Of a DNA stretch of 64,000 bases, positions 33,263 through 44,960 are shown piece by piece; the stretch's first letter is position 1, and every line of letters starts with the position of its first letter. The DNA is taken from contig UESW01004374.1 in the NCBI GenBank assembly GCA_900491605.1, positions 838,469-902,468 of the forward strand, written 5' to 3'. The DNA comes from Calamus simplicifolius. Lineage: Eukaryota; Streptophyta; Magnoliopsida; Arecales; Arecaceae. The position numbers and the translations under genes are program-made. The notes beneath the pieces are model-generated. The model worked only from the letters and a program-made list of their open reading frames with translations. It did not search any database and was not told the origin of the DNA.

Positions 33263-34481
33263 GCTTGGAATAATTCTTACATATTAAGTTATGATAAAAT
33301 AAAGAAACTAGGTCAGTTCACCTTAAAAATGAAGACGGTAGCTTCCAAATCAAAGGACCTATGGTCAAGTACTAGTAGTTTCTGTTAAAGCCTACAATAT
33401 AATCTTCAAGAAGGCAATACATGATCCTATTTTTTGCAGAATTTCTTTTTTGTTTTAAATAAGTTCAATGTCCAATAAAGGACAGAAACATAAGGAAAAA
33501 GACACAAAAAATGGGACAGCTTCACAAAATCCACCCAAAAAGCAAAGCAGCGATCAGTTATCCAATAGTAGTTCATCAATTTGCTGTGTCCCAGAATTCA
33601 AACATAAAAGACAGGTGAGGTTTGAGAGGGTAGCAAGACAAAATAGTGGCACGTTCCCCATACCTTTTGACCACTGTTATTCAAAGCATGGTTGTTAACA
33701 TGGTTTTCTAGACATTAAGATACGGACTTCTGCGCAATTTTCGCAGTAGCAGATGAGCATTTTAGGTTTGGTCCTCAAACCTAAGTCAAACGTGCAACGA
33801 ACTGCTTCTCGTACAATTTTTGTACGATTTTTTTTTATTCTTTGTGATATTGATAAAAGTTGACATTCTTATTGCATCCGCACACCAATAATTTGAGTTG
33901 CAAGCTAACAATAACATTTTAAAGAACTTGACAAGTATAGTAGTTCATGAGGAGAATGCCTTCAACCACATAGATTTGAGAGCAAATATAACTTGAAAAA
34001 TCTTATGCATGTCGGTGGATTTATAAAAGGTCTTAGAGTGCAGGTTACCAAGGAAAAAAAAAAAAAAAAGACATCTTCTGCCAAGAAGGTTGTCACATCT
34101 TGCTCATCTCAATCGCATGGTGTCCAAAGTCACAACATATTTTAAGGCATTCAAACTCTAAACGAAAACTAATCTGTAAATTATACTTCAATTGCTTATT
34201 TAACTCAATAATGATTTGATCTGTCAACAAGCATGTAGATAACTGAGTACAAAGTCTTCCAATCCAGGCGTTGATGGAGCTGAATGGGAAAAAGTTATAG
34301 AAACCATATAAATATATAATAAGAGGTTTGATGTAACAGTCCAGCAAACTTAAATAGACTATGAGAGCATTCAGGTACATGCATATTAAAGCTTGCTTGG
34401 TCCTTGAAGCAATTGATGTGACAATTTAGCTGCAACCGACCAAGAAAACCACATTGAGACCTCCCGGGAGGGGAAAAATAG
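33263..34481. other. Intergenic, nothing firmly recognised
   Basis: Follows the kinase 5' remnant and MITE-like segment. Short open stretches exist (a lysine-rich one at 33468-33698) but show no family resemblance. Might hold diverged kinase introns or upstream exons. Confidence 0.35.
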
Positions 34482-35095
34482 CACTACAAGAAAATAGTAT
34501 AATAGTGATGAAAATTTTTATCACTATTCCGTCATAAACTAGGTTTAGTGACGGATTAGTAACAAAAATCTTATCATCATAATTTTTGCCGTCACTAAAT
34601 TTAGTGACAGAAAGAGGTCCGTCATAAAATAATAGCGACAGATTTGTGACAGAATATTCCGTCAAAAATTTGTGACGGAATATTTCCTCAAAAATTTGTG
34701 ACGGAACATATTTTTTGTCATTAAATTGCGACAAATTTGTGACGAAATATTTCATCAAAAATTTGTGAAGAAACATATTTTTCGTCACTAAATTGTGACG
34801 GATTAGTGACGAACTATCCGTCATGCATTATTCCGTCACTATTCCATCACAAATATTTTCATCACTATTCCATCACAATTTAGTGACAGATTGTTGACAA
34901 AAATTTAGTCACTAAAACTTTTGTTACTAGTCCGTCACTAATAGCTCATGACGGATTAGTGATGAAAGAATCCATCAGTCATTTATTATTGTTCCATCAC
35001 TAATCAATCACTAATATTTTCATCACTAATCCATCACTATTATTTCTATCAAAAATCCATCACTAATCCATCATTAACCTAATAAAATTTCATCA
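34482..35095. repeat. Element F subterminal repeats
   Basis: Dense TTAGTGACGGA / TCCGTCACTAA and degenerate versions next to the CACTA terminus. Confidence 0.8.
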
Positions 35096-35324
35096 ATTTT
35101 TTTTCTTATAAATTTAAAATTATTTTTAAATTACAATATATTTAATGCATTCTAATGAAATTTATAGATAAAAATTTAAATTTAAGAATAAAAAATGTAT
35201 TTCATAAAAAAAATAAATATATTTGTATACATCAACAATACTAATGTTTGATACAATTGACATCAAATTATTAAGTTTAAGATAAGTAAAAAAGACAACT
35301 TGTAATGATCAAACTATTAACGCT

Positions 35325-35554
35325 GGCATGGGCCATGTCACAGCTTGGATGGATTCTCTTCTCCTTCATCACCTTCTACACCTTCAGTCTCCTTATTTTT
35401 GCTGTTGTAACGCAGCTCCCCTGAAACATAAATTTTAAAGTCTGTTATTTTTGCATGCAGGTGGAGTACAGTTTAGGTTTTGTGGACTCTGTCAATATGT
35501 CAACTTATTTAGAGTTGCCATTGGCTACACCATCACAGCATCCATAAGTGCAGC
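35325..35554 (+). pseudogene. Amino-acid permease (AAP-like) fragment captured in element F
   Basis: 35325-35425 encodes AWAMSQLGWILFSFITFYTF, matching the first transmembrane part of plant AAP transporters (usual AWAxAQLGW...ITYYTS). An exon at about 35463-35554 encodes GVQFRFCGLCQYVNLFRVAI and GYTITASISA, matching the QYxNLxGVAIGYTIxASIS segment, and ends at a good donor (GTAAGC at 35555). Intron-like sequence separates them, so capture was at the DNA level. In the family the protein is a plasma-membrane H+/amino-acid symporter; this piece has only a small part and no start. Element D carries the same first segment at 52484-52623. Confidence 0.72.
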
Positions 35555-36008
35555 GTAAGCTCTTATGCCTTCTTTTCCATCAAGATCACAGCATTCTAAA
35601 GCCTTCCCAAGATGCATCATTCATCCCTTCCCTAAAACCAAAAGATACACATGTAAAACTTAACATGCAAAAGTTATAGCTTGAAAAAGTTATCTTTTAA
35701 CTAAAAATTAAAGTTCAAATTGAAACTAAAATTGATACGATAGAAGTTCTTTAATTAGTATTGACATAAGATGAGCAACAATCTATTCAATTAAATACTT
35801 TAGACCAAGTTAGTTGAATGAGCTTAGATTCTTTAGATTGTTACCGTATCTTCTGAAGCTCACAAAATAGATTATAAATAGAAAGAGGGCGGGGAGGAGC
35901 AAGCAATGATTGAGTCCACCGACATTCTTGTGCAACATCACCTTTGAAGAATATCCAGGGGTTAACAAAGATTATTGAGAGCAAATATATGATCACCAAA
36001 TAATAGCA

Positions 36009-36582
36009 AAGTGGATATGACATAGGATATAAGCAAACCTGGTTTAAATTTTTAGACACTCACCAAGCCCTATAGAAAAGTGGATATGACATAGGATATA
36101 AGTAAGAAAAATCAACCTTCCATGTTTTACTAAGATTTGTCAGGGTTCGCTAGCTTAAAATCTGTCAGGAAAACTACCTGATTGCTTTAATTGTAAAGAT
36201 TCATGGAACAGGACGCACTCATGCAACACCAACACCATTGCAGAAAACAAATTGGAAGTACATCATTTAGTCCAACTGGCTCACTCAGTGTTGGAATGTA
36301 GACTAACCATGTTTTAATTTTTAGACACTCACCAAGCCCCGTAGAAAAGTGGATATGACATAGGATATAAGCAAGAAAAATCAACCTTCCATGTTTTACT
36401 GAGATTTGTCAGGGTTCGCTAGCTTAAAATCTGTCAGGGAAACTACCTGATTGCTTTAATTGTAAAGATTCATGGAACATGATGCACTCATGCAACACCA
36501 ATACCATTGAAGAAAACAAATTGGAAGTAGACCATTTAGTCCAACTGGCTCACTAAGTGTTGGAATGTAGACTAACCATGTT
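36009..36582. repeat. ~269-bp tandem duplication in element F
   Basis: Two near-identical units at about 36043-36311 and 36312-36580 (shared TTTTTAGACACTCACCAAGC, GGATATGACATAGGATATAA and GGTTCGCTAGCTTAAAATCT). A partial third copy of the GGATATGACATAGG word lies at 36009. It falls in what is probably an intron of the ligase fragment. Confidence 0.8.
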
Positions 36583-36779
36583 TTCATGGTCGGCAGCAAT
36601 TCTATTTGTGCATAGGTATACAGCAGGTAGCACATCATCAGGGGACAAAGCAAGTAGGTTGCATGAGAAGAAGGTAGTGCCAATAGATACTAAGCCTCAG
36701 AATACATCAATCTTGAAAAGAAAATAAATAAACAAATAAGAACAAAAAAAAACAACATTTCAACAAACCTTCTAAACAT

Positions 36780-37330
36780 GTTGCAGAGCATAGCAGTGGT
36801 TTTTATTTTGCCTTTTTCTCGCTCCACCAAATCAAAAGTACATGCCAGGTGCAAGTAGGGAGCTGGCTGTCCAGCCTTCCAGCAAGCTGCAGAATGGTTA
36901 TATGTGTAATGCAGCTTGCGATACTAATAAATCAAATACTAGATCCTTTCCTAACTTAGTTTAAAAAGGCAATACAAACCATGATCAACAGGAGAATACT
37001 TTTCAATTGGTAACGATACATTAGTCATATTTGAGTCCTCTGTTGATGAATCTTGTAAAAACAACTTAGGCAAGTTACTTGTTGCCTCAAAAGAAATGTC
37101 AGCCTTTAAATTATAACTATCAGCAAGGCTCTCATCCTTGTCAACATGTGCACTGCAAGAAAATAAACTTTCCTCACTACCAGATACAAGCTTAGAACCA
37201 CTGTAATACATATCAACTGCTAAATTGATGTTTCCTTTTGCCTTCTTGAACAAGGACTAAAAGTTCCTCGTCAGTAAGGTTGAAATCAAGGGAAAGTCTT
37301 ATAAGGAAATAGTAACCGGCAATGAACTTG
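36780..37330 (-). pseudogene. DNA ligase 6-like fragment captured in element F
   Basis: Minus strand. A piece at 37300-37250 reads DFNLTDEELLVL; 37253-36978 reads FKKAKGNINLAVDMYYSGSK through SLPIEKYSPVDH; a following exon at about 36905-36780 reads CWKAGQPAPYLHLACTFDLV and KIKTTAMLCNMFR. The last block matches the start of the ATP-dependent ligase N-terminal domain of plant DNA ligase 6 (CW..GQPAPYxHL..TF). Introns are kept, and the frame slips near 37250. The nucleotidyl-transferase core is not present. LIG6 assignment is from memory of family motifs and is fairly but not fully secure. Confidence 0.6.
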
Positions 37331-37476
37331 AATATCAATAAGGTTTGAGAGATACTCTCGGATTAACAGTTTGTGATGTATTGCAATGTTATACTTTAAA
37401 TTTGTTTGCTTAATGGAATTAAATACATGTTTTATGGATTTATTTAAAAAAAGTTTCATCAATAATTTTGTTAGGT

Positions 37477-37578
37477 CAAGGGTGCTGGTAGCTGGGTTGG
37501 TAAAGTCTCTTGGTGTAAATTCTTCTAAAGTTCAGCTGTGCATCCACACAATCTTGTTCTCAAAAAAAAAAAAAAAAA
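37477..37578 (+). mobile_element. Possible SINE-like fragment with poly-A tail
   Basis: GGTAGCTGGGTTGGTAAAG resembles a tRNA-type A box. About 80 bp later comes a run of 17 A's followed by GAAAGAAAGAAAAGAG. No B box is visible, so it is truncated or a chance match. Confidence 0.35.
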
Positions 37579-37630
37579 AGAAAGAAAGAAAAGAGAAAGA
37601 GAAAAAGGTGGACCATGTGGAAGAAGTTGG

Positions 37631-37631
37631 N
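37631..37631. other. Ambiguous base N at an apparent join
   Basis: The only N in the window. Homology of element C's TNP2 coding sequence to A and B ends exactly here, which suggests an assembly join rather than a biological boundary. Confidence 0.7.
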
Positions 37632-37927
37632 ATATCCTCTGGTTCCACATGACAGTACCAAACATAGTAATCAGAAAAAACCCTTCTTACACAAATGCAC
37701 CTTACAGTTTCCAATCTCTTATAGGCTTTTTTTCTGACACCTGTGAAGTTGCATGGGCACCTAATCCTAGGCCCATCTATCCATTCAGGTTGGCTACATG
37801 CAATGCAATAAAATTCTTCCAATCCATTCAGAAAATCTGGATTCAGCAAGCCATCTTTTATCCTTGCATACATCCATGAGCGAGTCCCGCTCATTTTGAC
37901 CGACTTATACAAAGTCTGGTAAATCAT
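37632..37927 (-). pseudogene. TNP2 N-terminus (Transpos_assoc) of CACTA C
   Basis: Frame with MSGTRSWMYARIKDGLLNPD, CSQPEWIDGPRIRCPC and VWYCHVEPED. It matches 3083-3370 of element A and 61346-61050 of B. The start is MSGTRS near 37892; the upstream residues are leader. It is cut at the N (37631), where homology stops, so no downstream domain is known. Confidence 0.75.
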
Positions 37928-38257
37928 TAAATGAAACCAAAAATAAAACTATATTAGTATTAATAAATATATAACTAAATTATTTCTTGGTCAAAACTAA
38001 GGTTAATAACAACCAATTAAATATTTATAAGTACCCAATTTTTTAGAAACTAAGGACCCTACCATGCAAGGGCGAGCCACGGCTACGATCCTTGGGGTGC
38101 TAGCAAGGACCGATGCACAAGTTCTGGCTAAAGGGAGGGCTTGAGTTTGTGTCGGGCCGCAAGGCGGTGCGTTTAGTCATTAGACTTCACAGAATTCAAG
38201 TGTCTTAAATAATTCTACCTTCACTCCATGTCTATAAGGTAAGGCCCTATCCCATTC

Positions 38258-38451
38258 AAGAATTTTTTATGATATGTTATTCTGCTATTATTATCATCGA
38301 TCGGTAACATTGAAATTTCGGCAGCATTTCCCCATATGTTCTCCTAAATGTGTGGTATATAAGCCACACTAGGAGAACGTATGAGCAAATGCAATCCGAA
38401 ATCTCACCCCACGATGATTACAGCAGACTAACATGTCACAAGAAATATTCC
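38258..38451. repeat. Long inverted repeat in CACTA C leader
   Basis: Same structure as 2509-2705. The core is TTCTCCTA...TAGGAGAA at about 38339-38376 around GTGTGGTATATAAGCCACAC; outer arms include ATGATATGTTATTCTGCT and AGCAGACTAACATGTCAC. It lies between the TNP2 start and the GC-rich array. Confidence 0.78.
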
Positions 38452-38939
38452 CAAACTGTCCACCAGGACAATTTGAGAATTTGCAAGACTAAGGCTTACA
38501 AATTCTCAAACGGGTCTAAAGGTTAAAGTGATGGGATTATGGAAAGTCCGAAGACAATCGAACTTATGCTTGTTATTCTTAAACTTCTTGTGAATTATTA
38601 ATGTAATCACTAACTTTTTAAGATTATTACGTCAAATACAAATGTTTCCGAATACTAAAATGTAAATCATTGAAACTACTAATTTGTTGCTGGAAATTAA
38701 TAATATTACAACAAAACATTTTATTTAGCATTTCAAAATGTAATGCATCATTCAGTTGCAGCAGAATATAAATAATCAAGACATAACAATTGTAAATGAG
38801 TATAAATGCACAAACTATTGTCATAAACATTCTGCTTAAATTAATTATTGCATAAAATATATGTAAATTAAATAATAATACAACAAGACTTCCTATCTAG
38901 CATTACAAATATTATTGAATAATCAAGACATAACAAACA

Positions 38940-41780
38940 GTCTATCCCCCCTCCCCCCTGTTAAGGAATTTTTTTTTTTTGTCACAGTGGCTGGCCACCG
39001 TGGCCAGGCCACTGCGGCCACGGCAGCGGCTGTGGCCGGACAAGAAAAGAAAGGGGGGGGCAGGGGGGTTTCCCCCTCCCCCACCCTGTTAAGGAAAATT
39101 TTTTTTTTTTGTCACAGTGGCCTGGCCACCGTTGCCAGGCACTGCCGGCCACGGCAGCGGCGTGGCCGGACAAAAAAAGAAAGGGGGGGGGGCGGGGGGG
39201 TTTCCCCCTCCCCCCCTGTTAAGGAAATTTTTTTTTTTTTTTGTCACAGTGGCCTGGCCACCGTGGCCGGACAAGAAAAGAAAGGGGGGGGGGGGGGGGG
39301 CGGGGGGTTTCCCCCCTCACCCCTCCTGTTAAGGAATTTTTTTTTTTTTTTTTTTGTCACAGTGGCCTGGCCACCGTGGCCAGGCCGCTGCGGGCCATGG
39401 CAGCGGCCGTGGTCGGACAAGAAAAGAAAGGGGGGGGGGGGCGGGGGGGTTTCCCCCTCCCCCCTGTTAAGGGAATTTTTTTTTTTTTTGTCACAGTGGC
39501 CTGGCCACCGTGGCCAGGCCACTGCCGGCCACGGCAGCGGCCGTGGCCGGACAAGAAAAGAAAGGGGGGGGGCGGGGGGTTTCCCCCCTCCCCCCCTGTT
39601 AAGGAAATTTTTTTTTTTTTTGTCACAGTGGCCTGGCCACCGTGGCCAGGCCACTGCCGGCCACGGCAGCGGCCGTGGCCGGACAAGAAAAGAAAGGGGG
39701 GGGGGGGGGGGGGGCGGGGGGGTTTCCCCCCTCCCCCCCCTTGTTAAGGAATTTTTTTTTTTTTTTGTCACAGTGGCCTGGCCACCGTGGCCAGGCCACT
39801 GCCAGCCACGGCAGCGGCCGTGGCCGGACAAGAAAAGAAAGGGGGGGGGGGGGGCGGGGGGGTTTCCCCCTCCCCCCCTGTTAAGGAATTTTTTTTTTTT
39901 GTCACAGTGGCCTGGCCATCGTGGCCAGGCCACTGCGGCCACGGCAGCGGCCTTGGCCGGACAAGAAAAGAAAGGGGGGGGGGGGGGCGTGGGGGGGGGT
40001 TTCCCCCTCCCTCCCCTGTTAAGGAAATTTTTTTTTTTGTCACAGTGGCCTGGCCACCGTGGCCAGGCCACTGCCGGCCACGGCAGCGGCCGTGGCCGGA
40101 CAAGAAAAGAAAGGGCGGGGGGGGGGGCGGGGGGTTTTCCCCCTCCCCCCCTCCTGTTAAGAAATTTTTTTTTTTGTCACAGTGGCCTGGCCACCGTGGC
40201 CAGGCCACTGCCGCCACGGCAGCGGCCGTGGCCGGACAAGAAAGAAAGGGGGGGGGGGCGGGGGGGTTTCCCCCTCCCCCCCCCCTGTTAAGGAAATTTT
40301 TTTTTTTGTCACAGTGGCCTGGCCACCGTGGCCAGGCCACTGCCGGCCACGGCAGCGGCCGTGGCCGGACAAGAAAAGAAAGGGGGGGGGGGCGGGGGGG
40401 TTTCCCCCCTCCCCCCCCTGTTAAGGAAATTTTTTTTTTTTTTGTCACAGTGGCCTGGCCACCGTGGCCAGGCCACTGCCAGCCACGGCAGCGGCCGTGG
40501 CCGGACAAGAAAAGAAAGGGGGGGGGGCGGGGGGGGGGTTTCCCCCCTCCCCCCTGTTAAGGATTTTTTTTTTTTTTGTCACAGTGGCCTGGCCATCGTG
40601 GCCAGGCCACTGCCGGCCACGGCAGCGGCCTTGGCCGGACAAGAAAAGAAAGGGGGGGGGGCGTGGGGGGGGTTTCCCCCCTCCCTCCCCTGTTAAGGAA
40701 ATTTTTTTTTTTGTCACAGTGGCCTGGCCACCGTGGCCAGGCCACTGCCGGCCACGGCAGCGGCCGTGGCCGGACAAGAAAAGAAAGGGCGGGGGGGGGG
40801 GGGGCGGGGGGTTTTCCCCCTCCCCCCCCTCCTGTTAAGAAATTTTTTTTTTGTCACAGTGGCCTGGCCACCGTGGCCAGGCCACTGCCGGCCACGGCAG
40901 CGGCCGTGGCCGGACAAGAAAAGAAAGGGGGGGGGGGGGGGGGGGGTTTCCCCCCTCCCCCCCCCTGTTAAGGAAATTTTTTTTTTTGTCACAGTGGCCT
41001 GGCCACCGTGGCCAGGCCACTGCCGGCCACGGCGCGGCCGTGGCCGGACAAGAAAAGAAAGGGGGGGGGGGGGGCGGGGGGGTTTCCCCCCTCCCCCCCC
41101 CTGTTAAGGAATTTTTTTTTTTTTTGTCACAGTGGCCTGGCCACCGTGGCCAGGCCACTGCCGGCCACGGCAGCGGCCGTGGCCGTACAAGAAAAGAAAG
41201 GAGGGGCGGGGGGGGGGGGTTTCCCCCCTCCCCCGTGTTAAGGAATTTTTTTTTTTTTTGTCACAGTGGCCTGGCCAGGCCACTGCCGGCCACCGTGGCC
41301 AGGCCACTGCCGGCCACGGCAGCGGCCGTGGCCGGACAAGAAAAGAAAGGGGGGGGGGCAGGGGGGTTTCCCCCTCCCCCCCTTGTTAAGGAAATTTTTT
41401 TTTTTTTGTCACAGTGGCCTGGCCACCATGGCCAGGCCACTGCGGCCACGGCAGCGGCCGTGGCCGGACAAGAAAAGAAAGGGGGGGGGGGGGGGGCGGG
41501 GGGGTTTCCCCCCTCCCCCCCCTCCTATTAAGAAAAATTTTTTTTTTTTGTCACAGTGGCCTGGCCACCGTGGCCAGGCCACTGCCGGCCACGGCAGCGG
41601 CCATGGCCGGAGAAGACGGCCACGGCAGCGGCCGTGGCCGCCTTGTCCAGCCGCGGCCACAGCCGTGGCCGGACAAGAAAAAACAAGGGGGGGGGGGGGC
41701 GGGGGGGTTTCCTCCCCCCCCCTTGTTAAAAAATTTTTTTTTTTTTTTTGTGATGACAGTGGCCGTAGGGAAATCATTAA
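38940..41780. repeat. 135-bp GC-rich minisatellite, about 20 copies
   Basis: The word GTCACAGTGGCC(T)GGCCA recurs about 20 times from 38981 to 41550 at intervals of 113-149 bp (mostly 131-140). Each unit has a run of T's, the inverted repeat CCTGGCCACCGTGGCCAGG, the block GGCCACGGCAGCGGCCGTGG, ACAAGAAAAGAAA, a run of 8-20 G's, then TTTCCCCC and a C run. Length varies mainly in the homopolymer runs. It looks like long open frames on both strands only because the unit lacks stops. A shorter relative lies at 62690-63640 in element B. Confidence 0.93.
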
Positions 41781-41949
41781 AAAAAAATTTTTTTTTTAAG
41801 AGTATTGGGGCTAACCTTGGTCGAGATAACAAGCCGGAGTCGGATTAGATCGCCGGGTAGCCGGAGGACGGGGATGCGCTGGAGTAGTGAGCGGGGATCA
41901 CGGCGGCGGCTAGGTCAAGACGGGGAAGAAGAAGAGGAGAAAGGGTGGC

Positions 41950-41961
41950 TTAAATATAGGT
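41950..41961 (-). promoter_or_regulatory. Possible promoter (TATA box) of CACTA C transposase
   Basis: Minus strand CCTATATTTAAG followed by a CT-rich stretch (CTTTCTCCTCTTCTTC). It lies just inside the subterminal repeats and upstream of the GC-rich array and TNP2. Element B has TATATAACTTGAG at the same relative place (about 63837-63849). Promoter role is inferred from position. Confidence 0.35.
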
Positions 41962-42648
41962 AATTAGCGACGCAATAATTGCGTCGCAATTTGAGTAACA
42001 AATTTTTTTTTTTTTTTTTGTCTTAGCGACGCACTAGGGCGTCGCTAATCCATCGTTAATATATGTTTATAATAATTTTTGAAAACATAGCGACGCCAAT
42101 AAATGCGTCGCTAATGAGTCGCTAAATTGGTGCCATCGTCTGGCGAAAAAAATATTTTTATTTTCTAATAATTGCGTCGCTAAGGCGTCGCAATATTTTT
42201 TTAATATTTTAAATTGATTAAAATAAAAACTTATTACATTAATTGCGACGCAAGCAGTGCATCGCAATTATTTTTTAAATATTTTTAAATGAAAATATTT
42301 AAATTTATTATAATAATTATGACAAAAATTATGTCGCAATAATTTTTTAATATTTTTAATCAGCTATATGTATTTTAATAATATTGCGATGCATGTATGC
42401 ATCGCAATATTATATTTCTTATATTTATTAATATGATAAAATCATATATAATTGTGACGCACATATTTCGTCGCAATATTTGTTTATATTTTTTTTTAAA
42501 CTGCGTCGCTAAGGCATGGCAATAATTTGTTAATATTTATAAATGATAATATTATAATTAATGTTAATAATTGCGACGACAAATGGCGTCGCCATTTATT
42601 TTATAAAATTTTTAATTACATAAATTTATTTTAAAAACATTGCGACGA
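41960..42648 (-). repeat. CACTA C subterminal repeats, inner block
   Basis: Inverted pairs of GCGACGCA and TGCGTCGC in AT-rich DNA, interrupted by the 86-bp array. Confidence 0.75.
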
Positions 42649-44960
42649 TCGGCGACGATCCGACGGTTGCGATCGATCCAAGCCCTGATCTCGATCGGCC
42701 ACGACCTATCTCGGATAGTTGCCATCCGTCCGAGATCGGCGACGATCCGACGGTTGCGATCGATCCAAGCCCTGATCCCGATCGGCGACGACCGATCTCG
42801 GACCGTGGCAATCGGTCCGATCGGCAAAGATCGATGGTTGCGATCGATCCAAGCCGTGATCCCGATCGGCCACGACCTATCTCGGATAGTTGCCATCCGT
42901 CCGAGATCGGCGACGATCCGACGGTTGCGATCGATCCAAGCCCTGATCCCAATCGGCGACGACCGATCTCGGACCGCGGCAATCGGTCCGATCTGCAAAG
43001 ATCCGACGGTTGCGATCGATCCAAGCCATGATCCCGATCGGCCACGACCTATCTCGGACAGTTGCAATCCATCCGAGATCGGCGATGATCCGACGGTTGC
43101 GATCGATCCAAGCCCTGATCCCGATCGGCGACGACCGATCTCGGACCGTGGCAATCCGTCCGAGATCAGCGACGATCCGACGGTTGCGATCGATCCAAGC
43201 CCTGATCCCAATCGGCGACGACCGATCTCGGACCACGGCAATCGATCCGATCTGCAAAGATCCGACGGTTGCGATCGATCCAAGCCGTGATCCCAATCGG
43301 CCACGACCTATCTCGGACAGTTGCCATCCGTCCGAGATCGGCGACGATCCTACGGTTGCGATCGATCCAAGCCCTGATCCCGATCGGCGACGACCGATCT
43401 CGGACCACGGCAATCTGTTCGAGAACAGCAACGATCCAACGGTTGCGATCGATCCAAGCCCTGATCCCGATCGGCGACGACCGATCTCGGACCGTGGTAA
43501 TCCGTCCGATCGGCAAAGATCCGACGGTTGCGATCGATCCAAGCCGTGATCCCGATCGGCCACGACCTATCTCGGACAGTTGCCATCCGTCCGAGTTCGG
43601 CGACGATCCGACGGTTGCGATCGATCCAAGCCTGATCCCGATCGGCGACGACCGATCTCGGACCGCGGCAATCGGTCCGATCTGCAAAGATCCGACGGTT
43701 GCGATCGATCCAAGCCATGATCCCGATCGGCCACGACCTATCTCGGACAGTTGCAATCCGTCCAAGATCGGCGACGATCCGATGGTTGCGATCGATCCAA
43801 GCCCTGATCCCGATCGGCGACGATCGATCTCGGACCGTGGCAATCCATCCGAGATCGGCGACGATCCGACGGTTGCGATCGATCTAAGCCCTGATCCCGA
43901 TCGGCGACGACCAATCTCGGACCGCGGCAATCGGTCCAATCTGCAAAGATCTGACGGTTGCGATTGATCCAAGCCGTGATCCCGATCGGCCACGACCTAT
44001 CTCGGACAGTTGCAATCCGTCCGAGATCAGCGACGATCCGACGGTTGCGATCGATCCAAGCCCTGATCCCGATCGGCGACGACCGATCTCGGACCGCGGC
44101 AATCCGTCCGAGAACGGCAACGATCCGACGGTTGCGATCAATCCAAGCCCTGATCCCGATCGGCCACGACCTATCTCGGACAGTTGCAATCCGTCCGAGA
44201 TCGGCGACGATCCGACGGTTGCGATCGATCCAAGCCCTGATCCCGATCGGCGATGACCGATCTCGGACCGTGGCAATCCGTCCGAGATCGGCGATGATCC
44301 GATGGTTACGATCGATCCAAGCCCTGATCCCGATCGGCGACGACCGATCTCGAACCGCGGCAATTGGTCCGATCTGCAAAGATTCGACTGTTGCGATCAA
44401 TCCAAGCCGTGATCCCGATCGGCCACGACCTATCTCGGACAGTTGCAATCCATTCGAGATCGGCGACGATCCGATGGTTGCGATCGATCCAAGCCCTGAT
44501 CCCGATCGGCCACGACCGATCTCGAAACGTGGCGATCCATCTGAGAACGGCGACGATCCGACGGTTGCGATCGATCCAAGCCCTGATCCCGATCGGCCAC
44601 GACCGATCTCAGACCGTGGCGATCCGTCCGAGATCGATTGCGATCCAACGGTTGCGATCGATCCAAGCCCTGATCCCGATCGGCGACGACCGATCGCGGA
44701 CCGCGGCAATCGGTCCGATCGGCAAAGATCCAACGGTTGCGATCGATCCAAGCCGTGATTCCGATCGGCCACGACCTATCTCGGACAGTTGCAATCCGTC
44801 CGAGATCGGCGACGATCCGTCGGTTGCGATCGATCCAAGCCCTGATCCCGATCGGCCATGACCGATCTCGAAACGTGGCGATCGGTCCGATCGGCGACGA
44901 TCCGAGGGTTGCGATTGATCCAAGCCCTTATTCCGATCGGTCACGATCGATTTTGGACCG
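42649..44960. repeat. 86-bp tandem array, about 27 copies
   Basis: GGTTGCGATCGATCCAAGCC recurs at 42665, 42752, 42836, 42923, 43008, 43095, 43182, 43267 and onward, with spacing of 84-87 bp. Monomers come in sub-types: one with CCTGATCCCGATCGGCGACG, one with CCGTGATCCCGATCGGCCAC followed by TATCTCGGACAGTTG, and one with GGTCCGATCTGCAAAG, giving a loose higher-order period of about 170-260 bp. The unit is rich in CGATCG palindromes and CpG. Long open frames on both strands come from the absence of stops. It is placed between two blocks of subterminal repeats. Confidence 0.93.

Larger units (their letters stand above)
34482..37260. mobile_element. Pack-CACTA-like element F, one end visible
   Basis: Begins CACTACAAGAAAATAGTATA at 34482 and continues with GTGACGGA-type subterminal repeats to about 35095. 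Its first ~700 bp is a homologue, in reverse complement, of the right end of element D (52700-53426). It then carries host gene pieces: amino-acid permease (plus strand) and DNA ligase 6-like (minus strand). The other terminus is not found before the N at 37631, so the right limit is unknown. Confidence 0.68.

Noticed and set aside
33468..33698. Lysine-rich plus-strand open stretch starting MSNKGQKHKEKD
   Set aside because: No family resemblance, and neighbours are decayed; not enough to call a gene.
38915..41848. Long open frames on both strands (up to about 458 residues) rich in Gly, Pro, Phe and Trp
   Set aside because: They follow the 135-bp repeat in every frame, on both strands, and have no domain. 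They reflect a stop-free repeat, not genes.
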